From: Stutzerimonas kunmingensis
GTDB taxonomy: Bacteria; Pseudomonadota; Gammaproteobacteria; Pseudomonadales; Pseudomonadaceae
Assembly (NCBI RefSeq): GCF_014764705.1
Contig: NZ_JACXXG010000003.1
Span: forward strand, 1 to 64,000
Direction: 5' to 3'
DNA length: 64,000 bases
The position numbers and the translations under genes were made by a program. Below the pieces are notes generated by a model that saw only the letters and a list, made by a program, of their open reading frames with translations, did not search any database and was not told where the DNA came from. This document shows, piece after piece, positions 7,522 to 16,793 of this stretch. Numbering within the stretch: position 1 is the first letter of the stretch; each line of letters begins with the position of its first letter.

Positions 7522-8759
7522 GCGGACTGCTCGGCGTCTACCGGGGTGATTGCCGTATCGGTGAGCTTTGGCTGGGTGACGACGGCCGCAGCATGGGTTT
7601 TCGTTATAGCGAAGCAGCGCGGTTTGCAATCTCCAATAGCTTGCCGCTTGCAACCGGTATGTTTGCGCCAAGGCTCGGCACGGCACACAACTGGTTTGCC
7701 AATCTGCTTCCCGAAGAAGCTTCGCGGCAGTTGCTGGTGAACCGGCTTGGGATCGCCGATGACGACTTTTCGCTGTTGGCCGCCATCGGTGGTGATTGTG
7801 CCGGTGCGTTGCGCATTGTTGACCCGGAGCGGGCCGATGCGTTGATCGAATCTGGCCAGGAACCGGTCGACCCCAATCAGCTGGCGCGGTGGGCGCAGGG
7901 TAAGGAGCGCTACGCCTTGTTCCAGCCGGGCAAGGCGACACGGCTTTCGCTTGCCGGCGCCCAGGACAAGATTCCCGTAATCCTCGAAGGCGGCCAGCTC
8001 TACCTCCCGCGCGGCACCGCCGCTTCTTCGCATCTGATCAAGTTCTCGCTAAAGCCGGCGTTGGTTTTCAACGAGCTCTATATGAACCGCCTGGCTCGGA
8101 TCGCTGGGCTTGTGGTTCCCGACTCGCACGCAGGTCAGGCAGGGAAGGCTCACTATCTTGCTGTGACTCGTTACGATCGTGAGCGAGTGGATAACCAGAT
8201 CGAGCGTGTGCACCAGGAGGACATGTGCCAGGCGCTTGGCTATCCGCGGCGGCTCAAGTACCAGGAAGAGGGCGGCCCGACGCTGGCTGCCTGCGCAGAC
8301 CTGTTGCGCGCGGTGACGGCCATGCCTGCGCTGCAGGTGCGCCAGCTGCTGCGCTGGCAGATATTCAACGTGCTGGCCGGCAACAGCGATGGCCATGCCA
8401 AGAACATTTCGCTGTTACAAGACGCCAAGGGGCGCTGGTCATTGGCGCCGGCCTATGACCTGGTATGTACGATGGTGCTGCCATACAGCCCCAGTCTTGG
8501 TTTCGCGGTGGGCGGTAACTTCCATCCGCAGCAGCTGCGCAGAGCCGATTGGGAAGAGCTGGCGCGCCACATGGGCCTTGCGCCGCCGTTCGTACTTCGG
8601 GAGCTGCGGCAAATGCTGGATCTGATCGAGCCAGCTGCCAATAGCGCCGAGTTGCAAGCTGAACTGCAGACGGTTGGCATGGATGAGGTGGCTTGGGCGA
8701 AGGTGCAGCATGTGCGCAAATACGTCGTTCAGCAGTGCCGCCGCTACCGCAAGCTGTAG
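7518..8759 (+). CDS. hipA: HipA-type serine/threonine kinase toxin
   Basis: The 413-residue protein has the HipA N-terminal couple domain, then the kinase core: LSLAGAQDKIPVIL (nucleotide-binding loop), SSHLIKFS with a conserved Lys, and the catalytic segment GNSDGHAKN (residues 288-296, catalytic Asp291) followed by APAYDLVCT, the magnesium-binding motif. HipA phosphorylates glutamyl-tRNA synthetase and drives cells into dormancy. All key motifs are intact. The start is GTG 7518, overlapping hipB by 4 bp. Confidence 0.9.
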   Translation: MSGLLGVYRGDCRIGELWLGDDGRSMGFRYSEAARFAISNSLPLATGMFAPRLGTAHNWFANLLPEEASRQLLVNRLGIADDDFSLLAAIGGDCAGALRIVDPERADALIESGQEPVDPNQLARWAQGKERYALFQPGKATRLSLAGAQDKIPVILEGGQLYLPRGTAASSHLIKFSLKPALVFNELYMNRLARIAGLVVPDSHAGQAGKAHYLAVTRYDRERVDNQIERVHQEDMCQALGYPRRLKYQEEGGPTLAACADLLRAVTAMPALQVRQLLRWQIFNVLAGNSDGHAKNISLLQDAKGRWSLAPAYDLVCTMVLPYSPSLGFAVGGNFHPQQLRRADWEELARHMGLAPPFVLRELRQMLDLIEPAANSAELQAELQTVGMDEVAWAKVQHVRKYVVQQCRRYRKL

Positions 8760-8965
8760 CGCCCAGGGTCCTTCCTTCATGACTGCCTACAGCCCACGCT
8801 AGCGCCTCGCTGTGTGAGATTGCCGCGAGCGTGGCAACCATAGTCAGTAATCGATCAGTGGTACTGACAACAAGCGGTGCCGACGATCCGGCATGCAGCG
8901 GTCGCGCTAGACTCCTTCCTACTGTCCCATCCACTCGGGGCCTAACCCGGATACAGGACGGCACG

Positions 8966-9337
8966 ATGCCCCTCAGCAAACGCGATCAGACCCGTATGGA
9001 ACGGCAACTTGCCAGTTGCCTGAGCCAGGCCTGCGAGGCGGGCAAGGCGGAGGTCGTCGGCTTCAGCTGGCTCGCCCATGAGGTCGATTACGCGCGCTTC
9101 CCCGAGAGCCTGCAGGTCACCTGGGTATTCGTCACCGAGGCACAGCGGGCGCTGGCGATTGGCCAAGGGCAGGGCGCGCGCATGCAGGCACTGACCCAGG
9201 CGGCGCTGGCCGAGGCAGGCATCGACATGAGCGCTCTGCGCGCACCGGTGCGCTCCGACAGCGAGGAAGCCTGCCGGCGCGACGATGGCGGTGACTGGCA
9301 ACGTCGCCTAGCCCGCAACGCCACGACACGGCACTGA
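8966..9337 (+). CDS. Conserved hypothetical protein
   Basis: The 123-residue protein begins MPLSKRDQTRMERQLASCL and has a mixed alpha/beta composition with EVVGFSWLAHEVDYARFP and LQVTWVFVTE. Similar Pseudomonas proteins are sometimes labelled Fis-family regulators, but I see no helix-turn-helix. AGGAC precedes ATG 8966, and the longer frame upstream lacks a ribosome site. The next gene begins 2 bp after its stop, so the two are probably co-transcribed. Confidence 0.65.
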   Translation: MPLSKRDQTRMERQLASCLSQACEAGKAEVVGFSWLAHEVDYARFPESLQVTWVFVTEAQRALAIGQGQGARMQALTQAALAEAGIDMSALRAPVRSDSEEACRRDDGGDWQRRLARNATTRH

Positions 9338-9339
9338 CC

Positions 9340-9528
9340 GTGGGCAAGGACGTCGAGAATCCGTGCATTTCCGTCTGCAAGCTCACGGACGAAGTCTGTA
9401 CCAGCTGCGGCCGCACCAAGGACGAGATCCGCAAATGGAAACGCATGAAGCGCCCGGACAAGAAGGCCGTCGTGGAGCGCGCGGCGCAGCGGTTGAAGGC
9501 GCTGAAAAAGAAGAAAAAGAAAGGCTGA
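9340..9528 (+). CDS. DUF1289 small cysteine-cluster protein
   Basis: These 62 residues contain the DUF1289 pattern NPCISVCKL...CTSCGRTKDEI, four cysteines likely to bind a metal, followed by a WKRM motif and a lysine-rich tail. The start is GTG 9340. The function of the family is unknown. It follows the 8966 gene by 2 bp. Confidence 0.82.
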   Translation: MGKDVENPCISVCKLTDEVCTSCGRTKDEIRKWKRMKRPDKKAVVERAAQRLKALKKKKKKG

Positions 9529-9638
9529 GCCGAGCGATGGGGCGCCTCTGCTGTCGATGGCGGTCTGATCGTCCACCGCGCATCTGCATCGCAGGCGCTG
9601 ATCCCGCGTCGTGCGCCTCAGGTGCAGAGGTGACGCAA

Positions 9639-9968
9639 TCAATCCACCACGAACAGCTTTGCCCCCACTTGGGTAGATGAACGATGCGGCTCGGCGCCGT
9701 CGGCGACCTGGTAGCTCATGCCCGGCGTAAGGATGAAGCGGCGCCCATCAGGAAGCTCGGTGTGCAGTTCGCCTTCCAGGCACAGCAGGATATGGCCCTT
9801 GCTGCACCAGTGGTCGGCCAGATAACCCGGGGTGTACTCGACCAAGCGCACGCGGATGGGGCCAAACTGGCGGGTGCGCCAGTAAGCGCTGCCGGTTTCG
9901 CCTGGATGCAGGGTGGGTTCAATAGTCGCCCAGTCGGTAGTACCGAAGGGGAGGTCGTTGATGTCCAT
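9639..9968 (-). CDS. DHCW-motif cupin protein
   Basis: The 109-residue protein is a single cupin barrel. It has ADHWCSKGHILLCLEGEL (about residues 51-68), which carries the His/Trp/Cys metal-site motif that names the group, and a second cupin motif around LTPGMSYQVADG. It is a small cytoplasmic protein of unknown substrate. ATG 9968 aligns with family starts (MDINDLPFGTTDW). It converges with the DUF1289 gene and no terminator is visible in the 110-bp gap. Confidence 0.8.
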   Translation of the reverse strand: MDINDLPFGTTDWATIEPTLHPGETGSAYWRTRQFGPIRVRLVEYTPGYLADHWCSKGHILLCLEGELHTELPDGRRFILTPGMSYQVADGAEPHRSSTQVGAKLFVVD

Positions 9969-10095
9969 GTCTGACGCCTGTAGGCAATGAGTGAGTGGTC
10001 TTGCAGAAAAGCAGTGGTGATAGATACGGCGCCGTGGTGGCTTGAAGCCCACCGGATAGGCCGTTCCTGAGGCAACGAACGCCCGTACACGAACG

Positions 10096-10134
10096 AAAAA
10101 GCCGCTGCCCTCTCACGGGTACAGCGGCTTTTCG
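10096..10134. terminator. Bidirectional terminator below trpA
   Basis: AAAAAGCCGCTG pairs with CAGCGGCTTTT. On the minus strand the stem is followed by TTTTT, so it ends trpBA transcription. It lies just upstream of the cupin gene. Confidence 0.85.
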
Positions 10135-10151
10135 GTTACCGCACTAAAGCC

Positions 10152-10973
10152 TCAACCGCGGGCGCCGCGTACTCCGGCGCTGAGCTGGCGGCACAGGCCG
10201 AGCACACCTTCCACCGCGTCTTCCGGGCTCTTGGCCCCGGCGATCTGGTCGATCAGCGCCGAGCCCACCACCACGCCCTCGGTAAGCCGTGCGATGGCGG
10301 CGGCTTGTTCCGGCGTGCGGATGCCGAAGCCGACGCACACCGGCAGGTCAGTGTGGCGCTTGAGGCGCGCTACCGCTTCCTCGACGTGTTCCAGAGTGGC
10401 GGAACCTGCACCGGTCACGCCGGCCACCGAGACGTAGTAGACGAAGCCCGAGCTGCCGTTGAGCACGACCGGCAGGCGCTGGTCGTCGGTGGTCGGGGTG
10501 GTCAGGCGGATGAAGTCGATGCCGGCGCTCTGGGCCGGGTCGCAGAGTTCGTCGTTATGCTCCGGCGGCAGGTCGACGACGATCAGGCCGTCGACACCGG
10601 CTTCTTTCGCATCGCTGACGAAGCGCTCGACGCCATAGGCGAAGATCGGGTTGTAGTAGCCCATCAGTACCAGCGGGGTGATGCTGTTGGTTTCGCGGAA
10701 TTCGCGGACCATCTGCAGCGTCTTCGGTAGATTCTGCTTCGCCGCCAGGGCGCGGATGTTGGCCAGCTGGATCGCCGGGCCGTCGGCCATCGGGTCGGTG
10801 AACGGCATGCCCAGCTCGATGACGTCGGCACCGGCATCCGGCAGGCCCTTGAGGATGGCGAGCGAGGTGGCGTAGTCCGGGTCACCGGCGGTCACGAAGG
10901 TCACCAGCGCGGCGCGGTTTTCCTGCTTCAGCTGTGCGAAGCGCGACTGCAGACGGGAGTTCACCGAGCTCAT
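10152..10973 (-). CDS. trpA: Tryptophan synthase alpha chain
   Basis: The alpha subunit cleaves indole-3-glycerol phosphate to indole and glyceraldehyde 3-phosphate, and passes indole to TrpB. The 273-residue TIM barrel keeps the catalytic Glu53 ([11 protein letters not shown]) and Asp64 (MADGP), and the phosphate loop [12 protein letters not shown] 10973 overlaps the trpB stop (ATGA), so the subunits are translationally coupled. Transcription is expected to be activated by TrpI, encoded divergently beyond trpB. Confidence 0.97.
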   Translation of the reverse strand: MSSVNSRLQSRFAQLKQENRAALVTFVTAGDPDYATSLAILKGLPDAGADVIELGMPFTDPMADGPAIQLANIRALAAKQNLPKTLQMVREFRETNSITPLVLMGYYNPIFAYGVERFVSDAKEAGVDGLIVVDLPPEHNDELCDPAQSAGIDFIRLTTPTTDDQRLPVVLNGSSGFVYYVSVAGVTGAGSATLEHVEEAVARLKRHTDLPVCVGFGIRTPEQAAAIARLTEGVVVGSALIDQIAGAKSPEDAVEGVLGLCRQLSAGVRGARG

Positions 10974-12181
10974 ATATGTTCTTCCTGTTCGTCGTAGTGG
11001 TGCATGACGGTTTGCATGTCCTTGTCGCCGCGGCCGGAGAGGTTGACCACCATCAGGTGATCCCTGGGCAGCTTCGCCGCGCGCTTGAAGGCTTCGGCCA
11101 GGGCGTGGGCCGATTCCAGCGCGGGGATGATGCCTTCCAGGCGGCAGCACTGGTGGAAAGCTTTCAACGCTTCGTCGTCGGTGCAAGGCACGTATTCGAC
11201 GCGCTTGATCTCGTGCAACCAGGCGTGCTCGGGACCTACGCCTGGGTAGTCGAGGCCGGCGGAGATGGAATGCGCGTCGGTGATCTGGCCGTCGGCGTCC
11301 TGCAGCAGGAAGGTGCGGTTGCCGTGCAGCACGCCCGGCGCACCGCCGGCCATGCTCGCGGCGTGCTTGCCGGTGTCGATGCCGTGACCGGCCGCCTCGA
11401 CGCCGACGATCTGCACGGACTCGTCATCGAGGAACGGGTGGAACAGGCCGATGGCGTTGGAGCCGCCGCCGATGCAGGCGACCAGCGAGTCGGGCAGCCG
11501 GCCTTCCTTCTGCATGATCTGCTCGCGTACTTCGTTGCCGATCACCGACTGGAAGTCGCGCACCATGGCCGGGTAGGGGTGCGGGCCGGCGGCGGTGCCG
11601 ATCAGGTAGAAGGTGTTGTGAACGTTGGTCACCCAGTCGCGCAGGGCTTCGTTCATCGCGTCCTTCAGCGTGCCGGTGCCGGCGGTGACCGGGATCACCT
11701 CGGCGCCCAGGAGCTTCATGCGGAAGACGTTGGCCTGCTGGCGCTCAATGTCGGTGGTGCCCATGTAGACCACGCACTGCATGCCGAAGCGCGCGGCCAC
11801 GGTGGCGGTGGCCACGCCGTGCATGCCGGCGCCGGTCTCGGCGATGATGCGCTGCTTGCCCATCCGCTTGGCCAGCAGGATCTGGCCGATGCAGTTGTTG
11901 ATCTTGTGCGCGCCGGTGTGGTTCAGGTCTTCGCGCTTGAGGTAGATCTTCGCGCCGCCGAACTGCTCGGTCAGGCGCTCGGCGAAGTACAGCGGGCTGG
12001 CGCGGCCGATGTAGTCACGCTGGAAATAGGCCAGCTCCTCGAGGAAGGCCGGATCGCTCTTGGCCTTCTCGTATTCGGCGGCCAGCTGGTTGATCAGCGG
12101 CATCAGGGTTTCGGCGACGAACTGGCCGCCGAAGCGGCCGAACAGGCCGCGGTCGTCGGGACCGCTGCGGTATGACGTCAT
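10970..12181 (-). CDS. trpB: Tryptophan synthase beta chain
   Basis: The PLP enzyme joins indole and serine to give tryptophan. The 403-residue protein shows the PLP lysine in HTGAHKINN (Lys93), [12 protein letters not shown], and the phosphate-binding GGGSNAIG loop. AGGAGCC precedes ATG 12181. It is the first gene of trpBA, with 180 bp to the divergent regulator trpI, the arrangement conserved in fluorescent pseudomonads and the stutzeri group. Confidence 0.97.
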   Translation of the reverse strand: MTSYRSGPDDRGLFGRFGGQFVAETLMPLINQLAAEYEKAKSDPAFLEELAYFQRDYIGRASPLYFAERLTEQFGGAKIYLKREDLNHTGAHKINNCIGQILLAKRMGKQRIIAETGAGMHGVATATVAARFGMQCVVYMGTTDIERQQANVFRMKLLGAEVIPVTAGTGTLKDAMNEALRDWVTNVHNTFYLIGTAAGPHPYPAMVRDFQSVIGNEVREQIMQKEGRLPDSLVACIGGGSNAIGLFHPFLDDESVQIVGVEAAGHGIDTGKHAASMAGGAPGVLHGNRTFLLQDADGQITDAHSISAGLDYPGVGPEHAWLHEIKRVEYVPCTDDEALKAFHQCCRLEGIIPALESAHALAEAFKRAAKLPRDHLMVVNLSGRGDKDMQTVMHHYDEQEEHI

Positions 12182-12363
12182 GTGAGGCTCCTGTAACGGT
12201 TGCCGGGCCTGTGCTTGGGTACTTGTCCTGAACGCGTTTCGGCGCATTCGCGGTCAAGACCGCTGCCACAGGCGACGGATGATACGATCGCCTCAGGGTA
12301 CGGCTATGGGCGCCGGGTTAAAAGCGATAAGATCGCCACGACCTGTCAGGAAAACTCACGCTT
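12182..12363. promoter_or_regulatory. trpI-trpB divergent control region
   Basis: This 182-bp gap separates trpB from trpI. In Pseudomonas TrpI binds here with indoleglycerol phosphate, activates trpBA and represses itself. Two GATCGCC blocks (near 12286 and 12332) could be part of the sites; I could not define the operator more closely. Confidence 0.55.
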
Positions 12364-13266
12364 ATGGCTCAGGATCTTCCCCCGCTCAACGCGTTGCGCG
12401 CCTTCGAGTCGGCCGCCCGCCTGGGTAGTGTCAGCGAAGCGGCGAGCGAGCTGCATGTCACCCACGGGGCCGTCAGCCGGCAGGTCAAGCAGCTTGAGGA
12501 GCAGCTGGGCATAGGCCTTTTCATCAAGGAAGGTCGTGGCGTAAAACTCACCGATGCCGGGGTGCGCTTGCGCGATGCCGCCAGCGAGGCCTTCGAGCGC
12601 CTGCGCAGCACCTGTGCCGAGCTGCAGCGGCAGACGGCCGAGGCGCCGTTCGTTCTCGGTTGTCCCGGCAGCCTGCTGGCGCGCTGGTTCATCCCGCGGC
12701 TGGACCGGCTCAATCGCGACCTGCCCGAGTTGCGTCTGCAGCTGTCTGCCAGCGAGGGCGAGCTGGATCCACGCAAACCGGGGCTGGATGCCACGCTGTG
12801 GTACGCCGAGCCGCCGTGGCCAGCGGACATGCAGGTGTTCGAGCTGGCCGTCGAGCGCATCGGCCCGGTACTCAGCCCCTACCATCCGCGCTGTGCCGAA
12901 CTGCGCAGCGCACCGCCCGCGGCGTTGCTCGACGAAGCGCTGCTGCATACCGCCTCGCGCCCGCAGGCCTGGCCGAGCTGGGCTCGCCGGCAGCAGCTGG
13001 ACCCCACGCAGCTGCGCCTCGGGCAGAGCTTCGAGCACCTGTACTTCCTTCTGGAGGCGGCACTGGCGGGGCTGGGTGTGGCTATCGCGCCGCAGCAGCT
13101 GGTCGCCGACGATCTGAAATCGGGGCGGCTGCTCGCGCCCTGGGGTTTCGTCGAAACCAGCGCCCGGCTGGCGCTCTGGGTGCCGGCACGGCGGCTGGAT
13201 CGGCGTGCCGAGCGCCTGGCGGCGTGGCTGCGGGACGAGTTGCGCAGTGCGCAGAAGCCCGGATAA
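12364..13266 (+). CDS. trpI: LysR-family activator of trpBA
   Basis: The 300-residue regulator has an N-terminal winged helix-turn-helix ([20 protein letters not shown], then [19 protein letters not shown], the GcvA/TrpI-like recognition helix) and a periplasmic-binding-like effector domain from about residue 95. The divergent position next to trpB identifies it as TrpI, whose co-inducer is indole-3-glycerol phosphate. The length fits the family. Confidence 0.92.
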   Translation: MAQDLPPLNALRAFESAARLGSVSEAASELHVTHGAVSRQVKQLEEQLGIGLFIKEGRGVKLTDAGVRLRDAASEAFERLRSTCAELQRQTAEAPFVLGCPGSLLARWFIPRLDRLNRDLPELRLQLSASEGELDPRKPGLDATLWYAEPPWPADMQVFELAVERIGPVLSPYHPRCAELRSAPPAALLDEALLHTASRPQAWPSWARRQQLDPTQLRLGQSFEHLYFLLEAALAGLGVAIAPQQLVADDLKSGRLLAPWGFVETSARLALWVPARRLDRRAERLAAWLRDELRSAQKPG

Positions 13267-13569
13267 AGAGCCAGGCGGAAGCATCGGCGTGGCTATTCAT
13301 GATCGAGATCGCTCCCACAGAGCGGAGCTCCTTTGGATGCGGTTCGTTCTGTGGCATGAATGCGGCGATTGGAAAGCGCAGATCGCTACGGGCGCGAACA
13401 GCGGGTGGTTACTCGCGCGTGCTGCATGACGCAACTCGCCCTGACCGCGCGCCCGCGGCCGCTTGAACTCGGTCGTCGCCATCGAGTCCTACGCCGCACG
13501 GCAGCGGAGCGATCAACGATCGCAGCGGTTTTTTCCGATGCCTTCTTCTGCCTCGAAAGGACTTAGCGA
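13267..13569. other. Gap without recognisable gene
   Basis: About 300 bp between trpI and the DUF3060 gene. I see no convincing coding frame, repeat or T-tailed hairpin. It presumably holds the promoter of the next gene. Confidence 0.5.
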
Positions 13570-14070
13570 ATGAATGCTTGCGCTTCTGCTGCGATGCTCG
13601 CGGCCGGCCTGCTGTTGGCGGCGGCTGCCCATGCTCAACCGATCGAACTGGATGGTATCGAGCTGTCACGGGATGTGCCCTGCCTTGGCAAGGACGTAAA
13701 CATCTCCGGTAACGCCAACAAGATCAGCCTCACTGGGGACTGTGGTGTGGTGCAGGTCTACGGGACAGACCATGAGATCAGCCTGGAAAAGGCGTCCGCG
13801 TTGGAAGTGTCCGGCATCGGAAACAGCGTAACGGCGAAGTCCGTCGACCGCCTGACCGTGGACACCAACAAGAACCATATCCGCACCACCATCCTCGGGC
13901 GTGGCCAGACGGCGATCGTCGAAGTGTCGGGCGCCGAGCATGGGCTGGAGCTGGCGTTCGACGGCCCGGCGCAGGTCACTGTGGCTGGCATCGACAACCG
14001 CTTGCAGTGGAGCGGTGATGAGCCGGCGATGTCCTTGTCCGGCGCTGGTCATCAGATCGACCGGCGATAG
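13570..14070 (+). CDS. DUF3060-type secreted protein
   Basis: The 166-residue protein has a signal peptide (cleavage after AAAAHA) and then a series of short strands with the rhythm VNISGNANKISL, VQVYGTDHEISL, LEVSGIGNSVTA, VEVSGAEHGLEL. This is the right-handed beta-helix-like repeat of DUF3060 proteins. A disulfide between two cysteines (in VPCLGK and TGDCGV) is likely. It is probably periplasmic or surface-exposed; the role is unknown. Confidence 0.72.
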   Translation: MNACASAAMLAAGLLLAAAAHAQPIELDGIELSRDVPCLGKDVNISGNANKISLTGDCGVVQVYGTDHEISLEKASALEVSGIGNSVTAKSVDRLTVDTNKNHIRTTILGRGQTAIVEVSGAEHGLELAFDGPAQVTVAGIDNRLQWSGDEPAMSLSGAGHQIDRR

Positions 14071-14094
14071 GCGGACTTCGCCGTCCGGGCGATT

Positions 14095-14123
14095 GGTCGT
14101 GCGGCACGATTCGCCGCACGACC
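14095..14123. terminator. Hairpin between convergent genes
   Basis: GGTCGTGCGGC and GCCGCACGACC form a perfect 11-bp stem between the DUF3060 gene and galE. There is no clear T-run, so termination is likely but not proven. Confidence 0.55.
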
Positions 14124-14128
14124 GGGGC

Positions 14129-15190
14129 TCAGCTGGCCAGGGCGGTCTGCGAAGCGACCTCTGCGGCGGCGACTTTTTCCTCGGCGTAGCCGCGCGGGTT
14201 GCGGCTCTGCCAGCGCCAGGCGTCGGCGAGCATGGTGGTCAGGTCCTTTTCGGCGCGCCAGCCGAGTTCCTGTTCGGCCTTGGTCGGGTCCGACCAGCAC
14301 TGGGCGATGTCGCCGCTGCGGCGTGGCTTGATCACGTGGGGCAGGGGGCGCCCGGTGACTTCCTCGAAGGCGGTGATCATCTCGTGTACCGAGTGGCCCT
14401 TGCCGGTGCCGAGGTTCCACGTGGAAACACCATGAATCAGCTGCAGTCGCTCCAGCGCTTTCAGGTGCCCCTTGGCCAGATCGACCACGTGAATGTAGTC
14501 ACGCACGCCGGTGCCGTCCGGGGTCGGGTAGTCGTTGCCATAGACGTTCAGTTGCTTTCGACGACCGACCGCGACCTGCAGCATGTAGGGCAGCAGGTTG
14601 TTCGGTACGCCGTTGGGGTCTTCGCCGATCAGCCCTGACTCGTGGGCGCCGATGGGGTTGAAGTAGCGCAGCAGGCCGATCGACCAGCGCGGATCGGAGT
14701 CGGCCAGGCCCTTGAGCACGTTCTCGGCCATCAGCTTGGACTGGCCGTAGGGGTTGGTCGGCACGCCGGTGGGGCGGTCCTCGGTGATCGGCATCACCGG
14801 CGATTCACCGTAGACCGTCGCCGATGAGCTGAACACCAGCTTGAACACGCCGGCTTCGGCCATCGCCTGGCACAGCGCGATGCTGCCGCCGACGTTGGTT
14901 TCGTAGTAGCGCAGCGGCTCGCGCACGCTTTCGCCAACAGCCTTGAGCCCAGCGAAGTGCATCACCGCGCTGATCGGGTAGGCAGCGAACAGCGCCTTGA
15001 GCAGCGAGCGATTGCGCACATCGCCCCTGACGAACTGCAGCGGTCGCCCGGCGAGCTGCTCGACTCGGTCCAGAGCGGCCTGCGAGCTGTTGCACAGATT
15101 GTCCAGCACCAGCACTTCATGCCCGGCCTGCAGCAGTTCGAGCACCGCGTGTGAGCCGATGTAGCCGGCCCCTCCTGTTACCAGAATCAT
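14129..15190 (-). CDS. galE: UDP-glucose 4-epimerase
   Basis: The enzyme interconverts UDP-glucose and UDP-galactose with bound NAD. The 353-residue extended SDR has the Rossmann motif TGGAGYIGSH (residues 5-14), SSSATVYG with the catalytic Ser/Thr, and the Tyr148-x3-Lys152 pair in NPYGQSK. GGAGG precedes ATG 15190. It reads away from the glycan genes that begin at 15609, which need UDP-galactose as the substrate of the mutase, so it is a plausible supplier of that pathway. Confidence 0.96.
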   Translation of the reverse strand: MILVTGGAGYIGSHAVLELLQAGHEVLVLDNLCNSSQAALDRVEQLAGRPLQFVRGDVRNRSLLKALFAAYPISAVMHFAGLKAVGESVREPLRYYETNVGGSIALCQAMAEAGVFKLVFSSSATVYGESPVMPITEDRPTGVPTNPYGQSKLMAENVLKGLADSDPRWSIGLLRYFNPIGAHESGLIGEDPNGVPNNLLPYMLQVAVGRRKQLNVYGNDYPTPDGTGVRDYIHVVDLAKGHLKALERLQLIHGVSTWNLGTGKGHSVHEMITAFEEVTGRPLPHVIKPRRSGDIAQCWSDPTKAEQELGWRAEKDLTTMLADAWRWQSRNPRGYAEEKVAAAEVASQTALAS

Positions 15191-15608
15191 CTGTCTACCT
15201 CCGCATTCGCTGTCTTTTCGACACGCTCGGGACACTGCGGCTGGCCAGTGAATGGCGCTGCATGAGTCTCCGTAATCTGGAATCGGCGAAACGGAACGGG
15301 ACGGCGACGACGAGCTGCGCGCGTGGTTCCGGTGCCGGTGTTAAGGCGTCCTGTTGATACGGACGGGGCAAGGTTCTGGCGAGTTCCATCCAGCCGCCGG
15401 ACGGCCGACGGGCTGCGCTATCGGATGATTGGCGGGAACCCGAACCGCCGATTGCCGTCCACTACCGGCGGGCGACGCGGGTTGCAGGGCATCTGACGGC
15501 TCGTAGTCGTGGCGCGATGACACGCCTTACGCAGGGCAGCGCTGGCATCGACGTGGCATGGTGAGTGGGCAGGAACGCCCGGGCACGGCTACCGAAATGA
15601 GGTGCTAC
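15191..15608. other. Divergent intergenic region, galE and glycan operon
   Basis: This 418-bp region lies between divergent genes and must hold both promoters. I found no convincing small gene, repeat or operator. In-frame upstream starts at 15558 and 15597 exist for the glycosyltransferase but lack ribosome sites. Confidence 0.5.
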
Positions 15609-16793
15609 ATGAGTTGGGCCGGCCCGTTCCAGTACGACATCGGTAAATCCCGCAACGCGCAGCAGGCGCCGGCCGAAGTGGTCTTCGACGACCAGATCCC
15701 GACGCTGCTGTGCCTCTCGCATCTGCGCTGGAGCTTCGTCTACCAGCGCCCGCAGCACCTGATGTCGCGCTTCGCCCGCGACTACAACGTGCTCTTCCAC
15801 GAAGAACCCATTCCCACCGAGGACGCCCAGCCCTGGCTGGAAGTACGCCCCGAGGAGAATGGCGTGCAGGTGCTGATCCCGCGGCTGCCCGCCGGTTGCG
15901 AGGGGGACGAGGCGATCCGCGTGCAACGCCAGCTGCTCGACGACTACCTGGAAAAGCTCGGCGTGGGCGAGCTGATGCTCTGGTACTACACGCCGATGAG
16001 CCTAGCCTTCTCCGATCACCTGGCGCCGAACCTGATCGTCTACGACTGCATGGACGAGCTCTCGGCTTTTCGCGGGGCGCCGCCGCAGCTGATCGAGCGC
16101 GAGGTGGAGCTGATGTGCCGCGCCAACCTGGTCTTCACCGGCGGCTACAGCCTCTACGAGGCCAAGCGCCAGCGCCACGACAACGCCCACCCGTTCCCCA
16201 GCAGCGTGGATGTCGCGCACTTCGCCGCCGCGCGCCGGCCGCAGCATGACCCGGATGACCAGGCGGAAATTCCCCGTCCGCGTCTGGGCTTCTACGGCGT
16301 GATCGACGAGCGCCTGGACCTCGAACTGATCGAGCAGGTCGCGCGGATGAAGCCGGAGTGGCAGATCGTGCTGATCGGCCCGGTGGTCAAGATCGACCCG
16401 GCCGAGCTGCCGCAGCGCGACAACATCCACTACCTCGGCGGCAAGACCTACGACGAGCTGCCGCAATACCTGTCGGGCTGGGACGTGGCGATCATGCCGT
16501 TCGCACTGAACGAATCGACCCGCTTCATCAGCCCGACCAAGACCCCCGAATACCTCGCCGGTGGCTGCCCGGTGGTGTCCACGCCGATCACCGATGTGGT
16601 GCGTACCTACGGTGACACCGGCATCGTGCGCATCGCCGACAGCGCCGAGGCGTTCGTCGCCGCCACCGAAGCCGCCCTGGCCGACGCCGAGGACCGCGAT
16701 GCGCTGTTGGCCAAGGCCGACGAGATCCTCGGCGACATGTCCTGGGATCACACCTGGAGCCTGATGAAGGAGAAGATGCAATGCGCGATATGA
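15609..16793 (+). CDS. GT-B glycosyltransferase of a galactofuranose cluster
   Basis: The 394-residue protein looks like a GT4-type, two-Rossmann (GT-B) enzyme. The N-terminal domain has LSHLRWSFVYQRPQHLMSRF, and the C-terminal nucleotide-sugar domain has LGFYGVIDERLDLELI, GGKTYDELPQYLSGWDVAIMP and SPTKTPEYLAGGCPVVST, where a Glu contacts the nucleotide sugar. ATG 15609 is preceded by GAGGTG and chosen over two earlier ATGs. It overlaps the mutase gene by 13 bp, suggesting a galactofuranosyl or related transfer, though donor and acceptor cannot be read from the sequence. Confidence 0.82.
   Translation: MSWAGPFQYDIGKSRNAQQAPAEVVFDDQIPTLLCLSHLRWSFVYQRPQHLMSRFARDYNVLFHEEPIPTEDAQPWLEVRPEENGVQVLIPRLPAGCEGDEAIRVQRQLLDDYLEKLGVGELMLWYYTPMSLAFSDHLAPNLIVYDCMDELSAFRGAPPQLIEREVELMCRANLVFTGGYSLYEAKRQRHDNAHPFPSSVDVAHFAAARRPQHDPDDQAEIPRPRLGFYGVIDERLDLELIEQVARMKPEWQIVLIGPVVKIDPAELPQRDNIHYLGGKTYDELPQYLSGWDVAIMPFALNESTRFISPTKTPEYLAGGCPVVSTPITDVVRTYGDTGIVRIADSAEAFVAATEAALADAEDRDALLAKADEILGDMSWDHTWSLMKEKMQCAI

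Noticed and set aside
15558-15608. Earlier starts for the glycosyltransferase gene
   Set aside because: ATGs at 15558 and 15597 lack ribosome sites; GAGGTG supports 15609.
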